64,000 nt of DNA from Blepharisma japonicum. Lineage: Eukaryota; Ciliophora; Heterotrichea; Heterotrichida; Blepharismidae. The DNA is taken from contig CATKHK010000126.1 of NCBI GenBank assembly GCA_949751835.1, forward strand, positions 40,782 through 104,781, in the 5' to 3' direction. Of this stretch, positions 51,829-63,998 are shown piece by piece (position 1 is the first letter of the stretch; each line of letters begins with the position of its first letter). The translations under genes and the position numbers were made by a program. Under the pieces are notes generated by a model that was given only the letters and a program-made list of their open reading frames with translations, had not been told where the DNA came from and made no database searches.

Positions 51829-54800
51829 TTATATAGTTTTGTTCTCATTCAAATATGAGTTATCTAAAAACTCAAATCTCAAATTGTTTGTGTCTATAAT
51901 TTGGCTAGTATCAAGGCGTTCTTTTATGGATATGCTACTTTCTGATCAATTTAAAATATTTTCATTGATTTCACACTCATTAGTTAGATAAATGCTTAAT
52001 TCTGAATTTTCTTTATTTTCTTCATCTCACTCTTCACCATTAATAAGTTGGATACTTACTATAGATTTTTTGTTAATTTCCTCTGGCTTTTCACCTATTT
52101 CTTCTTTTGACATTCCATATCATTTTCACTCATCAGATTTTGATAACTTTTCTTTTTCTGATTCACTGTGTTCTGGTTCACTATGCTCTGATACATTTAT
52201 TCTTTTCTCAATAATTTCCTCTTCATTTTGACATAATTCTTGACTTGAATAAGCATATTTAAATAAATTTTTAATCCCAGAATCTGCTATTCTACTAGAC
52301 GTTAATTGAAACCTAAACAAATGGTAAATATCTATACCTCTTTCAGATATTAAAAGTGAAGGAAGTCTTAATTTTTGATAAAAAATTCCAAATAAGACTA
52401 ATAGAGTCCATCCTACAGTAAGTACCGCTAGTGCTGCAGTTTTATCACCTTTTGAGATTCCGCAGCAAATTCAAAACAAAAGACTAAAAGCCAAAAAAAT
52501 AGTATATCACATTGAAGCTCTTTCATAATTAAACGGCTTTTTATATATAGTGATTACTACGTATATAAAAAATAGTCCAATGCATAACCCAATAAATACA
52601 ATCTCTGAAGCTGGCAAAACAATAGTGTGTAGGACAATAAAAATCATTTGTATATAGCTTTTTAGAACGAAATGAAAAGGCTGCTCTTGAAAATGAAAAG
52701 GTAAATTATTTTTCCATAGAGGCCGGCAATAAATACTTGTAGGCATGTATAGGCAAATTGCTAGAGAAGAGACAATGACATAATATATGTGCTCTCCTTG
52801 CCAGCAAAAAGTTGAACAAATTTTGTCATGGAAACTGTCATAAAAACTATCCCCAATGCTGCTTGTGCACTGAAAAGTTTGAAATAAATTCAAACAAATA
52901 GGCAAAAACAGTGAATCCCCAATAAAAGGTAAAAAATATAAATTAAATTCGTTTATCCCTAAGACGAAACAGCTTTTCGAGTTTTCTCCTATTTTTCTTT
53001 TTTTCAGTAAATATAAAATAAATCAGAGAACTGCAATTACTTCAAAAAATTCTGCTTGGTTTCAAAAATTAAAATAATTTCTTTTATTTCAGCCAGTTAT
53101 ATTAAAAATTACTAATTTTGTGATATCAGTTAGTTCGGGAAGAAAATTATTGATTTCTTGTCCTGTGTGCATATATTGGAAGCACTCGATAAGCATAATA
53201 ATATAAGAAAGAGAGTCACAAAAATTTTCTTTTTCTACTGTAATAAGTTTCTCAATAGAAGAATTTATAATAAAATTGTAAAATTTAACCACAAAAATAG
53301 CCCCAATAATTATAGGAATAATTTCAATAACTATTAAAATGATGTAGCCTTTTAAAAATGATTGAACTTGTCTTTCTTTAAATGGGCATTTTTGGTCGTC
53401 TCCTATAATTTCACTAGGAATTTTAATAGAGATCGAAAAACTCTGCAAAAGCTGCAGCACAATCAGTTGGCTTGGATCATAAAGTCCTTGAAGATTTAAT
53501 TTTCATTCAGAATTTACTTGTAATAAAGCATACATTCCCAGAACCGTTGTAAGTCTACTATTTCCATCTTGCGTAATTTGAACTATTCCAGAGCAGCCTG
53601 TAAATTTTACATCTCTTATAGAATTTTGCATTGATTGACTATTTATATTGATTCCTCTATTTATTAAAGAATTTATTGCAAAAATTCCAAGATAAGCTGC
53701 ATCATAAAATAAGCACATATCATCATATGCAAAACCATATTGGGACAAAAAATTATTTTTAATACCAAGTCCAATCTGATTTTGGAAGGTTGGATAACTA
53801 AAATAAAGCAGCCTACTCATAATTTCTTTTCTTTTTATATAAGAATCTGCATTTATTCTTTTCTCGTTTAAATCTGAAACGCTTATAGTCCCATCGCCAG
53901 CAATCAAATATATATCGCCGTCTCTCATTCCTAAATCATAAAATGCTTCAATTACATGCAAAATATCTGGCTGCTGGACTTCTAAAACCACAAATCTTGT
54001 TTTCAAGTCAACAATCTCTTGTATAACTCTTTTATCAGTTCCATTAAAACCTAATGGAACTGCTCTGATTTTATTTAAAATTTTTATGCCGTAGGATTCA
54101 GTCATGTTTTTAAATTGTTCGCTAAATTCTTTTCCTCATATAGATTCTGAATATAATAAAGAACATTTAGATACGCTGAAAATACTTAAAATTAAAGCAG
54201 CAGCTGAAGATGTAATTGAATTTGGATAAGAAACTCTTGCATATTGAGGATAATAGTCAAGATTATTCATTATAGTTGATGTTTCTACTCCGATAACTGG
54301 AGTGGTAATATTAAGGGATTGAAATATTTCTATTGTAGATAAGGATACTGAGGTATCTGCTGGAGGTATATGAAAATAGCCTAAATCTTCTGTAAGATTT
54401 TGAAAGATATCATAAGCTGAATTATCACTTAAAAAACAGTCAGTGATATTATTAAATGATAAGTTAAAATTTGGCAGTAATTTTCTCTCATCTTTTATAG
54501 TTTCTAGCGCAAAAGTCGCTCCTAATTGACTTAAATCATTGATTCTTGAACAATTCATTCCGTTTAGACTTATAGGAATTTTAATCTGTTCATTATTTGG
54601 GACTATATAGGTTCCTCCAGGAAACATTATTGGAGCAAGTATTTTTATACCTTCTCCATTTATCACTCCTACGGGATTCAAGATTCCTTCTCCTTGAATA
54701 TTTCAAATTGTTACTCCTATCCCGTCCAAAGTAAAAGTCTGCTGTGCAAAAGTATTTAAAATATATGCTGAGTATGATCCTTGAATATCGTTAGTTGATA

Positions 54801-55611
54801 TTATCTGATACAAAAGTACAGAGGTTCAATAAATAATTTTTTCAATATAATCGTAAAAATCATAACTATGATATCATTTTGCTTCTAATAAAATTGAGCC
54901 TTTTAAATAAGCATTTCAAGTTGCTTCTTGCATATAAATATACGTATATCCTTCTTTGTCCATGTCAGCTTCTACTAATGCTTCTTGAATTAATTTAGAA
55001 GTTTTTGAATTTGTTTCGAAGAAAAATCATTTAATGCCTAAAGGTTTAATTTCTCTTGATATAAGGGAAAAAATATATTCATAAGTCGTAGATTCAGGAA
55101 TTTTGTATTGGGCGACAATTTCAACGCCTTGATCATTATTAAAATCCATTTCGATGAAATCACTTGTAATAATAGCAATTGCTTTTTTAATTCCATAAAT
55201 TTTGGCAAAATTGATTGCTAAATCTCTATATACACTAAGACGAAAATCGGAATAGATCACATAGGGCAAAGCGCTTTCAGGCGTATTGCCATAAATAAAA
55301 TGTATGAACCCATATTCCATTGCATATTGGCTGATCAATGTGTACATACTTAGTGAAAAAGTTCCATCAAAAACAAATAAATAATCTGAGTTTGCAAAGG
55401 TAACTTCTAAGTCAGAAACATCATAAATTTTGACAGCTTCGTACTGGTATGGCAAATTTAGATTGCAGCCTACTCTATTATTTATTGAGCAGTCTAGAGT
55501 ATTCAAAAAATAGTCAACCAGCAATTGATCGGTATATCTGCTATATAAAATTGGTATTGTAAAGATCTGGCATACGGCAAAGTCTAGAAAAAGCCCAAAA
55601 TAAGTTATCAT
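51829..55611 (-). CDS. Receptor G: intact double Venus-flytrap receptor with long tail, 1,260 aa
   Basis: A single frame runs from ATG 55611 (signal peptide MITYFGLFLDFAVCQ) to TAA 51831-51829, reading many TGA as Trp. Domain 1 carries AKIYGIKKAIAIITSDF; domain 2 carries YYPQYARVSYPNS, CLFYDAAYLGIFAINS and GCSGIVQITQDGNSRL. About nine helices follow, with FQCTSSIGDSFYDSF...CSTFCWQGEH in the loop and KKPFNYERASMWY before helix 8. The cytoplasmic tail is about 170 residues, the longest in the array. It has a Glu/Ser/Lys-rich stretch (EHSEPEHSESEKEK), a KSIVSIQLIN version of the family tail motif and a Ser/Asn-rich end. G is the closest intact relative of the broken gene A. The long acidic tail suggests partner binding or phosphorylation, which is inferred. 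Confidence 0.88.
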
Positions 55612-56836
55612 CTATCAATAATATTTAATATATTTAATAAATAATCTATAAGGCATGACTATAAAAGTTTACTTTGATACTTAAAACTATCAAATATTTT
55701 AGCTATTATTGAAGCTGATATAAAAAAATTAATATTAAATATGAGAGCACCAGTTCATGATGGGTAAAGCATAGTTTTTATTTTTAAAATAATTAATTAT
55801 AAATTCATAATTTCTAAATATTTTCAATAAAAATATATTTCAATAAATAAAGAATTTAGGATTAATGCGAACTAATAATTTTCTATATTTTTACTTGCTC
55901 AGGAAAAGAAAAAATTTAATAAAATTGTACTTTTTGAAGTTGAAAATTTTGACTTCTTTGATCGTATTCTATTCAAACTGCAGCTTTTTGAGCTAAATAG
56001 CCCAATAATATTTTATATCTTCACTCTAAGTAAAGTTTTCTAGCATTATAGAGCATTTCTAATAAGTATTTCTTCTAATTCATCACATATGTTTTAGTAA
56101 ATTCTCAGAGCCAACTCAGCAGCATCTTTATATTCAGCCTCGAAATAGAAAAATGATATATATCCCGAGCCTCATTGGATTTCCCAAGACTATATCAAGA
56201 ATATATTATAATAGATTCTTTTTAATCTATATTAGGAAAATAAAATAATATAGTTTTTTTTATTTGATAAATAATTTACTGTTAGTGTTCAGTTTCCTGA
56301 AATATCTAGACATTATGTAGAAGTAAAAAGGTTATATCTTTTTCGTCTCAACTTCACATATATTGCTTATTCCTTAGCACTAAGGAATTCTAACTTATCA
56401 AAGCTTTTTGTGTCTTAGAATGCTTTATTTCAGGAAGCGGTTATACCCTAAATATGATTATATAAAGTTGTGAAATATAATAAACTCTTCATAATTATTT
56501 TTTAATTTTATTATTATTTTATAATAAAGTGATCCTACTTTAGAAGAATTTTTTTAGTTTTGCTTATAGAAAATGAAAATACGACGATTTCAGAATTATG
56601 CAAGATATTAGATCTGCTTTCCCTCTATAAGATTAAATCGAAAAATCTTGCTTGCACTAAAGAGTGGCTAATTTTTTGATTTTTAAAAATACTTTACATG
56701 CAAAGGATAACTCGGCTTAAAGGGGGATCAATATCCCCAAAAAAGCATTTATCCAATGTCCTTATTTCTCTTAAAGCGGAAGAGTTAATGTTTTATTAGC
56801 GTTTAATAATTAGTATATTGAACTAAAATACTTATT
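55612..56836. other. Intergenic between receptors G and H
   Basis: 1,225 bp with no supported gene. It contains a 143-bp element with 11-bp perfect terminal inverted repeats (56294-56436) and an internal hairpin. The rest is AT-rich without recognisable signals. Confidence 0.5.
56294..56436. mobile_element. 143-bp MITE-like element with terminal inverted repeats
   Basis: TTCCTGAAATA at 56294-56304 is repeated perfectly in inverse at 56426-56436. The interior contains a perfect hairpin with TTCCTTAG/CTAAGGAA arms (56370-56387). It has no coding capacity. No clear target duplication is seen; it is not tightly bounded by TA. The size resembles the 141-bp insertion in receptor H, but the terminal sequences differ. 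Confidence 0.5.
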
Positions 56837-59800
56837 TTAAGTCTCCATTTCAATTTCACATAACTGAATACTTGATTTAACGTTATCCTCTTCTGGCATA
56901 TATTTTTTAGGGGATTTTAATATTTGCTGAGTTTTTACTTCACTAAAGTTACGAGCGTCATTTTCTACATAAACATATTTAAGCGATTTCGTCTTAATAA
57001 TGCCTGCCATTTCTGGACTATTTGATGACAGCTGAAACCTAAAAAGCCTAACAATATTTATAGCTTTGTCTGCCTCTAATAGACAAGGAAGTCTCAGCTT
57101 TTGATAAACAGCTCCAAATATAGCTAATATAATTAGCCCGATAGACAGTACTATTAAGGCTGCAATCTTGTGAAGTTTTAATAATTCACAACAGCACCAG
57201 AATAGCAAAGCAGAAGCTATAAAAATTATATATCACAATGAGGCTCTATCATAATTCAATGGCTTTTTAATTGCTGAGATTATCAAATATAGCAGCAGTA
57301 AGCCAATGCATAGTCCCGAGAAAGCTTCATCAGAAGCAGGATTTACTATTGTAGCAAATGCAATAAAAACAATTTGTATAGTGCTTTTTAAAGTTATGTG
57401 AAAAGACTGCTCTTGAAAATGAAATGGTAAATCATTTTTTCATGTAAATCTAAAGTATAAGCTTGTAGGGAGATACAAAGAAAGTGCTAAAGAAGAAATA
57501 AAAGCATAAATAATATGATCTCCTTTCCAGCAAAATGTTGAGCAATAATGGTCATTGAAGCTGTCTGTAAAATTATCACCAATGCTACTTGTGCACTGGA
57601 ACGTTTGAATTAAATAAAAATTGATAGGTAGAAATAGTATTTCCCCTATAATAGGCATAATATACAAGCTAAGATCATTGACAGTCCCCAATATAGAATT
57701 TTTCGTCGGATTTCTACACTTTACTAGATATTTTCAAAAAAATAGTAAAATTCATGTAAATACTAAGGCTTGATAAAGTTGCACTTGATTCCAAAAAGTG
57801 AATAGGCCATTTTTAAAAATTCCTCTTATATCAAAAAATACTAATTTAGTAGCATTTGATCATCTAGGGAAAAAATCTTTAAAATTTGGAGACATTTGAG
57901 TATATTGTACGTTTTCTATAAAAATAATAAAATAAGAAAGAATATCAAGAAGGTTTTCTTTTTCAGTGTTAATGAGTTTTGGGTATTTTTGGCTAAAACA
58001 AAATTTGTAAAACTTCACCACAAAAAAAAATCCAATAAATATCGGAATAATTTCGATTATTATCAAATAAAATATCCATAGAGAAAAGACTGCACAAGAA
58101 TGTCTCTGAATGGACATTCTTGGCCATCTCCTATTATATCATTCGGAACCCCACCATTAGAATTTCAAGAAATTGATTGCTTTATTTGAAGCATAATAAG
58201 CTGGCTTGGATCATAAACTCCACAAAGATTCATTGTCCACGTTGAATTAATTTCTATTAAGTTATAAATTCCTAAAATTGTCGTAAGTCTGTCATTACCT
58301 TCTTGGCTAATTCTTACAACTCCAGAATAACTAGTAAAAGCAACTTCTCTGACTGTGTCTTGAATTGTAGAGTAATTCAAATTAACTCCTCAATTCATTA
58401 ATGTATTTATCGTATATAGACCAAGGTATGCTGCATCATAATATAAACACATAATATCATTTACAAAGCCATACTCGGATAAAATTTTGCTTTTTAAATC
58501 AAATCCAAATTGATTTTGAAACGCCAAGAAGCTTATATATATAAGTCCACTCATAATTTCTTTTCTTTTATTATAAGATTTACTTCCAATTAATTTTTCG
58601 TTTAAATCAGAAGTACTTATCATTCCATCACCTGTAATTAAATAAATATCGCCTTCTCTCATCCCTAAGTCATAAAATGCTTCAATTATATAAAATATAT
58701 CAGGTTTATGCACTTCTAAAACAATAAATCTGGTTTTCAGGTCAATAATTTCTTGTATTATTTTTGTATCGCTCCCATTAAAACCTAATGGAACTACTCT
58801 TTTTTGGTTTAAAATTCCTATTTGATATGATTTAGTCTGATTTTCGAAATGCTTAATAAAGTCTTCTCCTCATAGTGAGTCTGTATAGAGCACAGAGCAT
58901 TTAGAAATTCCAAAAACACTTAAAATCAAAGCAGCAGCCGATGCAGTTCGTGAATTTGGGTAAGAAACTCTTGCATATTGTGGATAATACTCCAAACTGC
59001 TCATTAAAGTTGATGTTTCTACTCCTAAAACAGGAGCCAGTATGCTATTTTCTTTAAAAAATTTCATTGCTTCTAGCACCAATTCAGTTTCAGATGCAGA
59101 AATATAAAAATACCCGAAGTCAGTTAAATTATTAAACTCACAATCAGTGACATTCTTGGTTTCAATATCAAAATTTGCCAAAAAATTATCCTCTGCCTTT
59201 ATAGCATTAATTGCAAAATCAACTCCTATTTGATTTACTGTATTTAGTCCATCATTATTATAACTTACTCCATTTACACTTATCGGAATTTTAATTTTTT
59301 CAGAATTCGGAGGGTCAGTTGTTCCTCCAGGAAATACCAAGTCTGAATAAAGCTGAAATCCAGCCTCATTAATATTCCCAGCTTTTGTTACAATTCCATT
59401 TTTGATATTTCAGATTGTATATCCCATAACTTCAGGTTTTAATACATTGGCTAAAGACTTATTTAATATGTATCCTGAAAAGGATCCTTGATTTCTATTA
59501 TAGGTTAATAAATTGTATACATTATTTGCGGCAAAATGAAGGAGCTTATAAATATAGTTATAAATATCAGTGCTGTGCCAGGATTTTGCTTCTAGTAATA
59601 TAGAGCCTTCTAAATAGGCACCATAAGCTGCTTCTTGTATATAGATATAAGTATAGCCTGCTTTATTCATGTCGGCTTCAACTAATGCTTGTTGAATCAA
59701 TTTAGAAATAGCCGGATTTGTTTTTAAAAAAAATCATTTAATCCCTAGAGGTTTTATTTGTTTCGAAATTAATCAAAAAATATAGTCATAAGCGGCTGCT

Positions 59801-60453
59801 TGGGGTACAATTATTTGATTAATAATTTCAATCCCTTCTTCATTTTTAAAATCCATCTCAATATATTCACTGGTAATAATGGCAATTGCTTTATCAATAT
59901 TATCTTTTATAGGGTCTTTTTGCATCAGTAACTAGGGAACTAGTTACAAAAAGTTCCCTATTTCCCAGTCAGAAGACTGCAAGAATAAGCAACTTGCTAT
60001 GACTTTAATTAATACTGATACCTAAAAAGACCAACGACATATATAATTTTTGGCTATAGATAGCGCAGCTTCCACATAGGAATTGTATGAGTAATATGAA
60101 TAAAATGAATGGGATAAAGCATTTTTAGGAGGATAACCTGCAATAGTTTGAAGAAACCCTATTTTTCTTGCATACTCGTTTATTAATGCAGATATCCCTA
60201 ATGAAGCTGTTGCGTCAAAAATGATAACTATATCTGAATTTACAAAAATTGCATCCAAATCAGAAAAATTTGCGATTTTATAGACTATGAATCGAAAATG
60301 TAAATCCGCCTTGCAGCCTACGTTAGTTACATTTGAGCAGTCAAAATTATTCATCAAATAGTCAGCTAGTGCGGGAGAAGTACTTTCGCTTATCAAAATT
60401 GGGACAATCGATAATTGTCCAGCTGCGATCCCTATGAGTATTCAGATTATCAT
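56837..60453 (-). pseudogene. Receptor H: family member with 141-bp insertion and frameshift
   Basis: It starts at ATG 60453 (MIIWILIGIAAGQ, fourth codon TGA) and ends at TAA 56839-56837. Two faults separate it from an intact gene. A 141-bp TA-bounded insertion after AKNY in domain 1 brings an in-frame TAG. One base is also missing from an A run at 58065-58067 (TTTT in I, TTT here on the coding strand), which shifts the frame at helix 1. Removing the first and allowing for the second leaves a 1,158-residue protein with all domains and the NVKSSIQLCE tail motif. The rest is well conserved, so the faults are recent, or one is an assembly error and the other an element removed in vivo. I label it pseudogene with that reservation. 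Confidence 0.6.
59903..60043 (-). mobile_element. TA-bounded 141-bp MITE/IES-like insertion in receptor H
   Basis: TA at 59901-59902 and 60042-60043 flank it. Joining them gives Ala-Lys-Asn-Tyr-Asn-Ile-Asp-Lys-Ala-Ile-Ala-Ile-Ile, which matches the paralogues in length and sequence. Subterminal inverted repeats of about 18-20 bp are clear: GGTCTTTTTGCATCAGTA (59913-59930) against the inverse of bases 60013-60032. A hairpin with AGGGAACT/AGTTCCCT arms (59934-59959) lies inside. It has no ORF. The combination of TA boundary, inverted repeats and precise frame restoration fits a MITE-derived IES. Other excision points (for example TA at 59909) would leave extra residues. Confidence 0.65.
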
Positions 60454-61298
60454 GATATTATAATTATAATTACTAAAAATATTATGCAAAATGTTTTCAC
60501 TGACTAAAAGCTGCCTTTAGTTATTTTTTATATAATTAATTATTGGGACATTTAAAATAAAATACATATAAGATCGAATTAATCATAAATAAAAATATAT
60601 TCCATTTAGAAAATTCATTAAATTTTATTATTTTTATTAAGAAATAGTTAAATTATAATCATTATTAATAGATTTTGAAGAGACTACTATGAACAAGAGT
60701 CATAATATATAGAACACGTTAAAAAATTTATTATTTATGCCTAATTTCTTATAATTATCATAAGACGAGTAGAATGCAGCAAGGCTTATACATTGCCTAA
60801 TAAATTTTTCGCCAGATTTATGTCGAGCATTTTTTGAGATTAAACTTTTATTATTTTATCCGGCCTTTTTTTGATTTTTGAGTTTTAAAAACTCGATTTT
60901 CTTGTCATGCTATCTTACTAAATGCCTCTCTCATTGCTGATAATATATGTTTTCTATAATTTCGTTACTTTATCAATATATAGCCCTTCCTAATCTTCAA
61001 TTATCTATTATAATTCACATTTCATATATATCTGTATATCAACTTTTACCCCATATCAGTAAAAATAATATAAAATCTTTAATTGATACCAATTCTAACC
61101 TTATCTTTATATCAGGATTTCTAAAGTCTCATCTATTTCCTATTTTTATCAAATAAATATAATTTTTATTGAAAAATACTTTTAATTATAAAATGCTATA
61201 TCCAAAAGTAAAATAGATAAGCTTAATATAAATAAATAATGTAATAAATCTTTATTATTGGATTTACATTAATTAAAATCCAAAATATTATTGAATGA
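60454..61298. other. Intergenic between receptors H and I
   Basis: 845 AT-rich bp. There is a short palindrome (GAGTTTTAAAAACTC) near 60880. A 69-codon plus-strand ORF (60947-61156) lacks any recognisable feature and is taken as chance. No RNA gene is seen. Confidence 0.5.
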
Positions 61299-63998
61299 TT
61301 ACACATTTTTGACTATAGCGCTGTTGCTACAGCTCGAGCTATAATCCCCAACAAGTTCGGCATTTTCATTGCCAATGTCAAAGAACTGAATGTTTGATTT
61401 TATGTAATCCTCTTCTGATAAAAAATTTCTAGGAGATCTCAACCTTGATTGAATTTTTATCTCTTTTGGTGAAGAATCCTCATAGATATATTTCATTGAC
61501 TGAACTTTAGAAATTCCTGCAGCTTCAGGAGTGATTGAAAATAGCTGAAATCTAAAAAGTCTATGAATATCTAAACCTTTTTCAGAATTCAATAGGCAAG
61601 GAAGTTTCAATTTTTGATAAATAACTCCAGATATCAATAATAATATTCAGCCAATTATTAGCATAACGAATGCAACTATTTTATTTGCTTTTGCTAGAGC
61701 ACAACAGCATCAAAGCCATAAACTGCAAGCTATAAAAGCTATATATCACAATGAGGCTCGGTCATAATTCAATGGCTTTTTTATTGTTGAGATTATTAAA
61801 TATAATAGAAGTAAACCTATACATAGCCCTAAAAAAGCATTTTCAGAAGCAGGATTTATTATTGTGACCAATAAAACCAAAAAAAATTGGACGGTACTTT
61901 TTAGGGCAAGGTGAAAAGGCTGCTCTTGGAAGTGAAATGGTAAATCTTTTTTTCAGGTAAACCTGAAGTATAAACTTGTAGGGAGATACACAGATAGCGC
62001 TAAAGAAGAAATAATAACATAAGTAATATGCTCTCCTTTCCAGCAAAATGTTGAGCATATATGATCATTGAAGCTATCTTTAAAATTATTTCCTATGCTA
62101 CTTGTGCATTGAAAAGTTTGAAATAAATACAAATTGATAGGCAAAAATAGAATTTCTCCTATGATAGGAGTAATGTAAAGGATAAGTTCATTAAAATCTA
62201 CCAATATAGAATTGTCTGAAGTTTTTCCTATTTTGAGTATTTTCCATAAAAATAACAAGAATCATATAAATGCAAGAGCTTCATAAAACTGTATCTGAAC
62301 TCAAAATGTGATTAAGTCTTTTTTAAAGAATCCTCTTATATCAAGTGTTGTAAATTTGGTTAAATTAGATCATTTGGGGAAAAAGCCTGTAAAATCTGGC
62401 CCTACTTGCATATATTGCATATTTTCTATCACAAAAAGTAAATAAGAAATAATGTCATAAAAATTTTCTTTTTGAGTTTCAGAAAGCTTAGGGTATTTTT
62501 GTTTAAAAATAAAATTGTAAAATTTTATTACAAAAACAATTTCAATAATCATTTGAATGACTTCGATTATTATCAAAATAAAATATCCATTGAGAAATGA
62601 CTGTACAAGAATATCTCTGAATGGGCATTCTTGATCATCTCCTATTATATCACTAGGAACGTCTCCCTTTGCATTTCATGAAATCAACTGTTTTATTTGA
62701 AGCACAATAAGTTGGCTTGGATCATAAAGTCCACAAAGATTCATAGTTCAGTTTGAGTTAACTTGTATTAAGTTATAAATTCCTAAAATAACTGTAAGTC
62801 TATCATTGCCTTCTTGGCTAACTCTTACAACTCCAGAGCAGCCTGTAAATGAGACTGCTCTAACTGAACTTTCAATATTAGTGCTATTTACATTAATTCC
62901 TCAATTTATTAGCGCATCTATCGTATATAGGCCAAGATAAGTTGCATCATAAAATAAGCACATATAGTCATTTAGGTAGTTATATTCAGCTAAAATTTCA
63001 TTTTTTAATTTATTGCCAATTTGATTTTGAAATGCCAAGAAACTTATATAGATAAGCCCACTCATAATTTCTTTTCTTTTATTGTAAGATTTGTCACCGA
63101 TTAATTTTTCTTCTATATCAGATGTACTTATCATCCCATCACCTATAAGTAAAAAAATATCGCCTTTTCTCATTCCTAAGTCATAAAATGCTTCAATTAT
63201 ATACAAATTATCAGGCCATTTAACCTCTAAAACTATGTATCTGCTTTTCAGGTCAATAATTTCTTGTATAATCTTTTTATCACTACCGTTGAATCCTAAT
63301 GGAACAATTCTATTTTTATTTAAAATTTTAATATCATATTCCTCAGTATGTTTTGCAAAATGCTCATTAAAATCTCTTCCTCATTGTGAATCTGAGTATA
63401 AAAAAGAGCATTTAGAAATCCCGAAAACACTTAAAATAAGTGCAGTTGCTGATGCTGTGCGTGAGTTTGGATAGGAAACTCTTGCATATTGAGGGTAATA
63501 ATTTAAGTCGCTCATTGCAGTTGACGTCTGCACCCCTAAAACAGGTGTCAAAATATTATTTTCTTGGAAAATTGCTATAGTTGATAAGACTGTAGATGTT
63601 TCAAGTCTGGGAATATAAAAATACCCCAGATCATCAAAATGGTCTAAAAAGCATAAATTATCATTAATACTGCTGCAGTCCGTTATATTATTAACAGAAA
63701 TATCAAAATTCGATAATATTTCGTCTTGTTCTTTAATATTTCTTATAGCTAAAGAAATTCCTATTTGATTCAAAATATTCAATCCGTTATTATCAGATGT
63801 TGATCTACTTGTGCTGATAGAAATTTCGATTTTATTATTATTTGGTGCATCATAAGTTTCTCCAGGAAATAATAGAGGAGAAACCATTTGGATTAATTTT
63901 CCATGTATAGTCCCTACTGCTTTTATACTTCCACCTTGCACATTTCAAATGGTATATCCCATATTCTCAGGCTTAAGATATTCTGAAATCATTTTTCC
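61299..63998 (-). CDS. Receptor I: double Venus-flytrap receptor, N-terminus outside window
   Basis: The frame is open from the window edge (first complete codon 63998-63996) to TAA 61301-61299, giving 899 residues with TGA as Trp. The visible part begins near the end of domain 1 (EYLKPENMGYTIWNVQGG, FPGETYDAPN linker). Domain 2 follows with NITDC, GVQTSTAMSDLNYYPQYARVSYPNS, CLFYDATYLGLYTID and a GCSGVVRVSQEGNDRL-type motif. There are about nine helices, with FQCTSSIGNNFKDSF...CSTFCWKGEH in the loop. The tail has LFRFQLFSITPEAAGI and IKSNIQFFD and ends in a Ser-rich stretch. It is intact over the visible part. The array probably continues to the right. Confidence 0.87.

Noticed and set aside
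52126-52231. Serine/phenylalanine-rich plus-strand ORF around 51992-52231
   Set aside because: It is the antisense shadow of the acidic tail of receptor G.
24719-63941. Dozens of short minus-strand genes encoding soluble or single-helix proteins
   Set aside because: They are fragments of nine receptor genes split at TGA codons. Joined with TGA as Trp they form complete proteins with consistent domain order.
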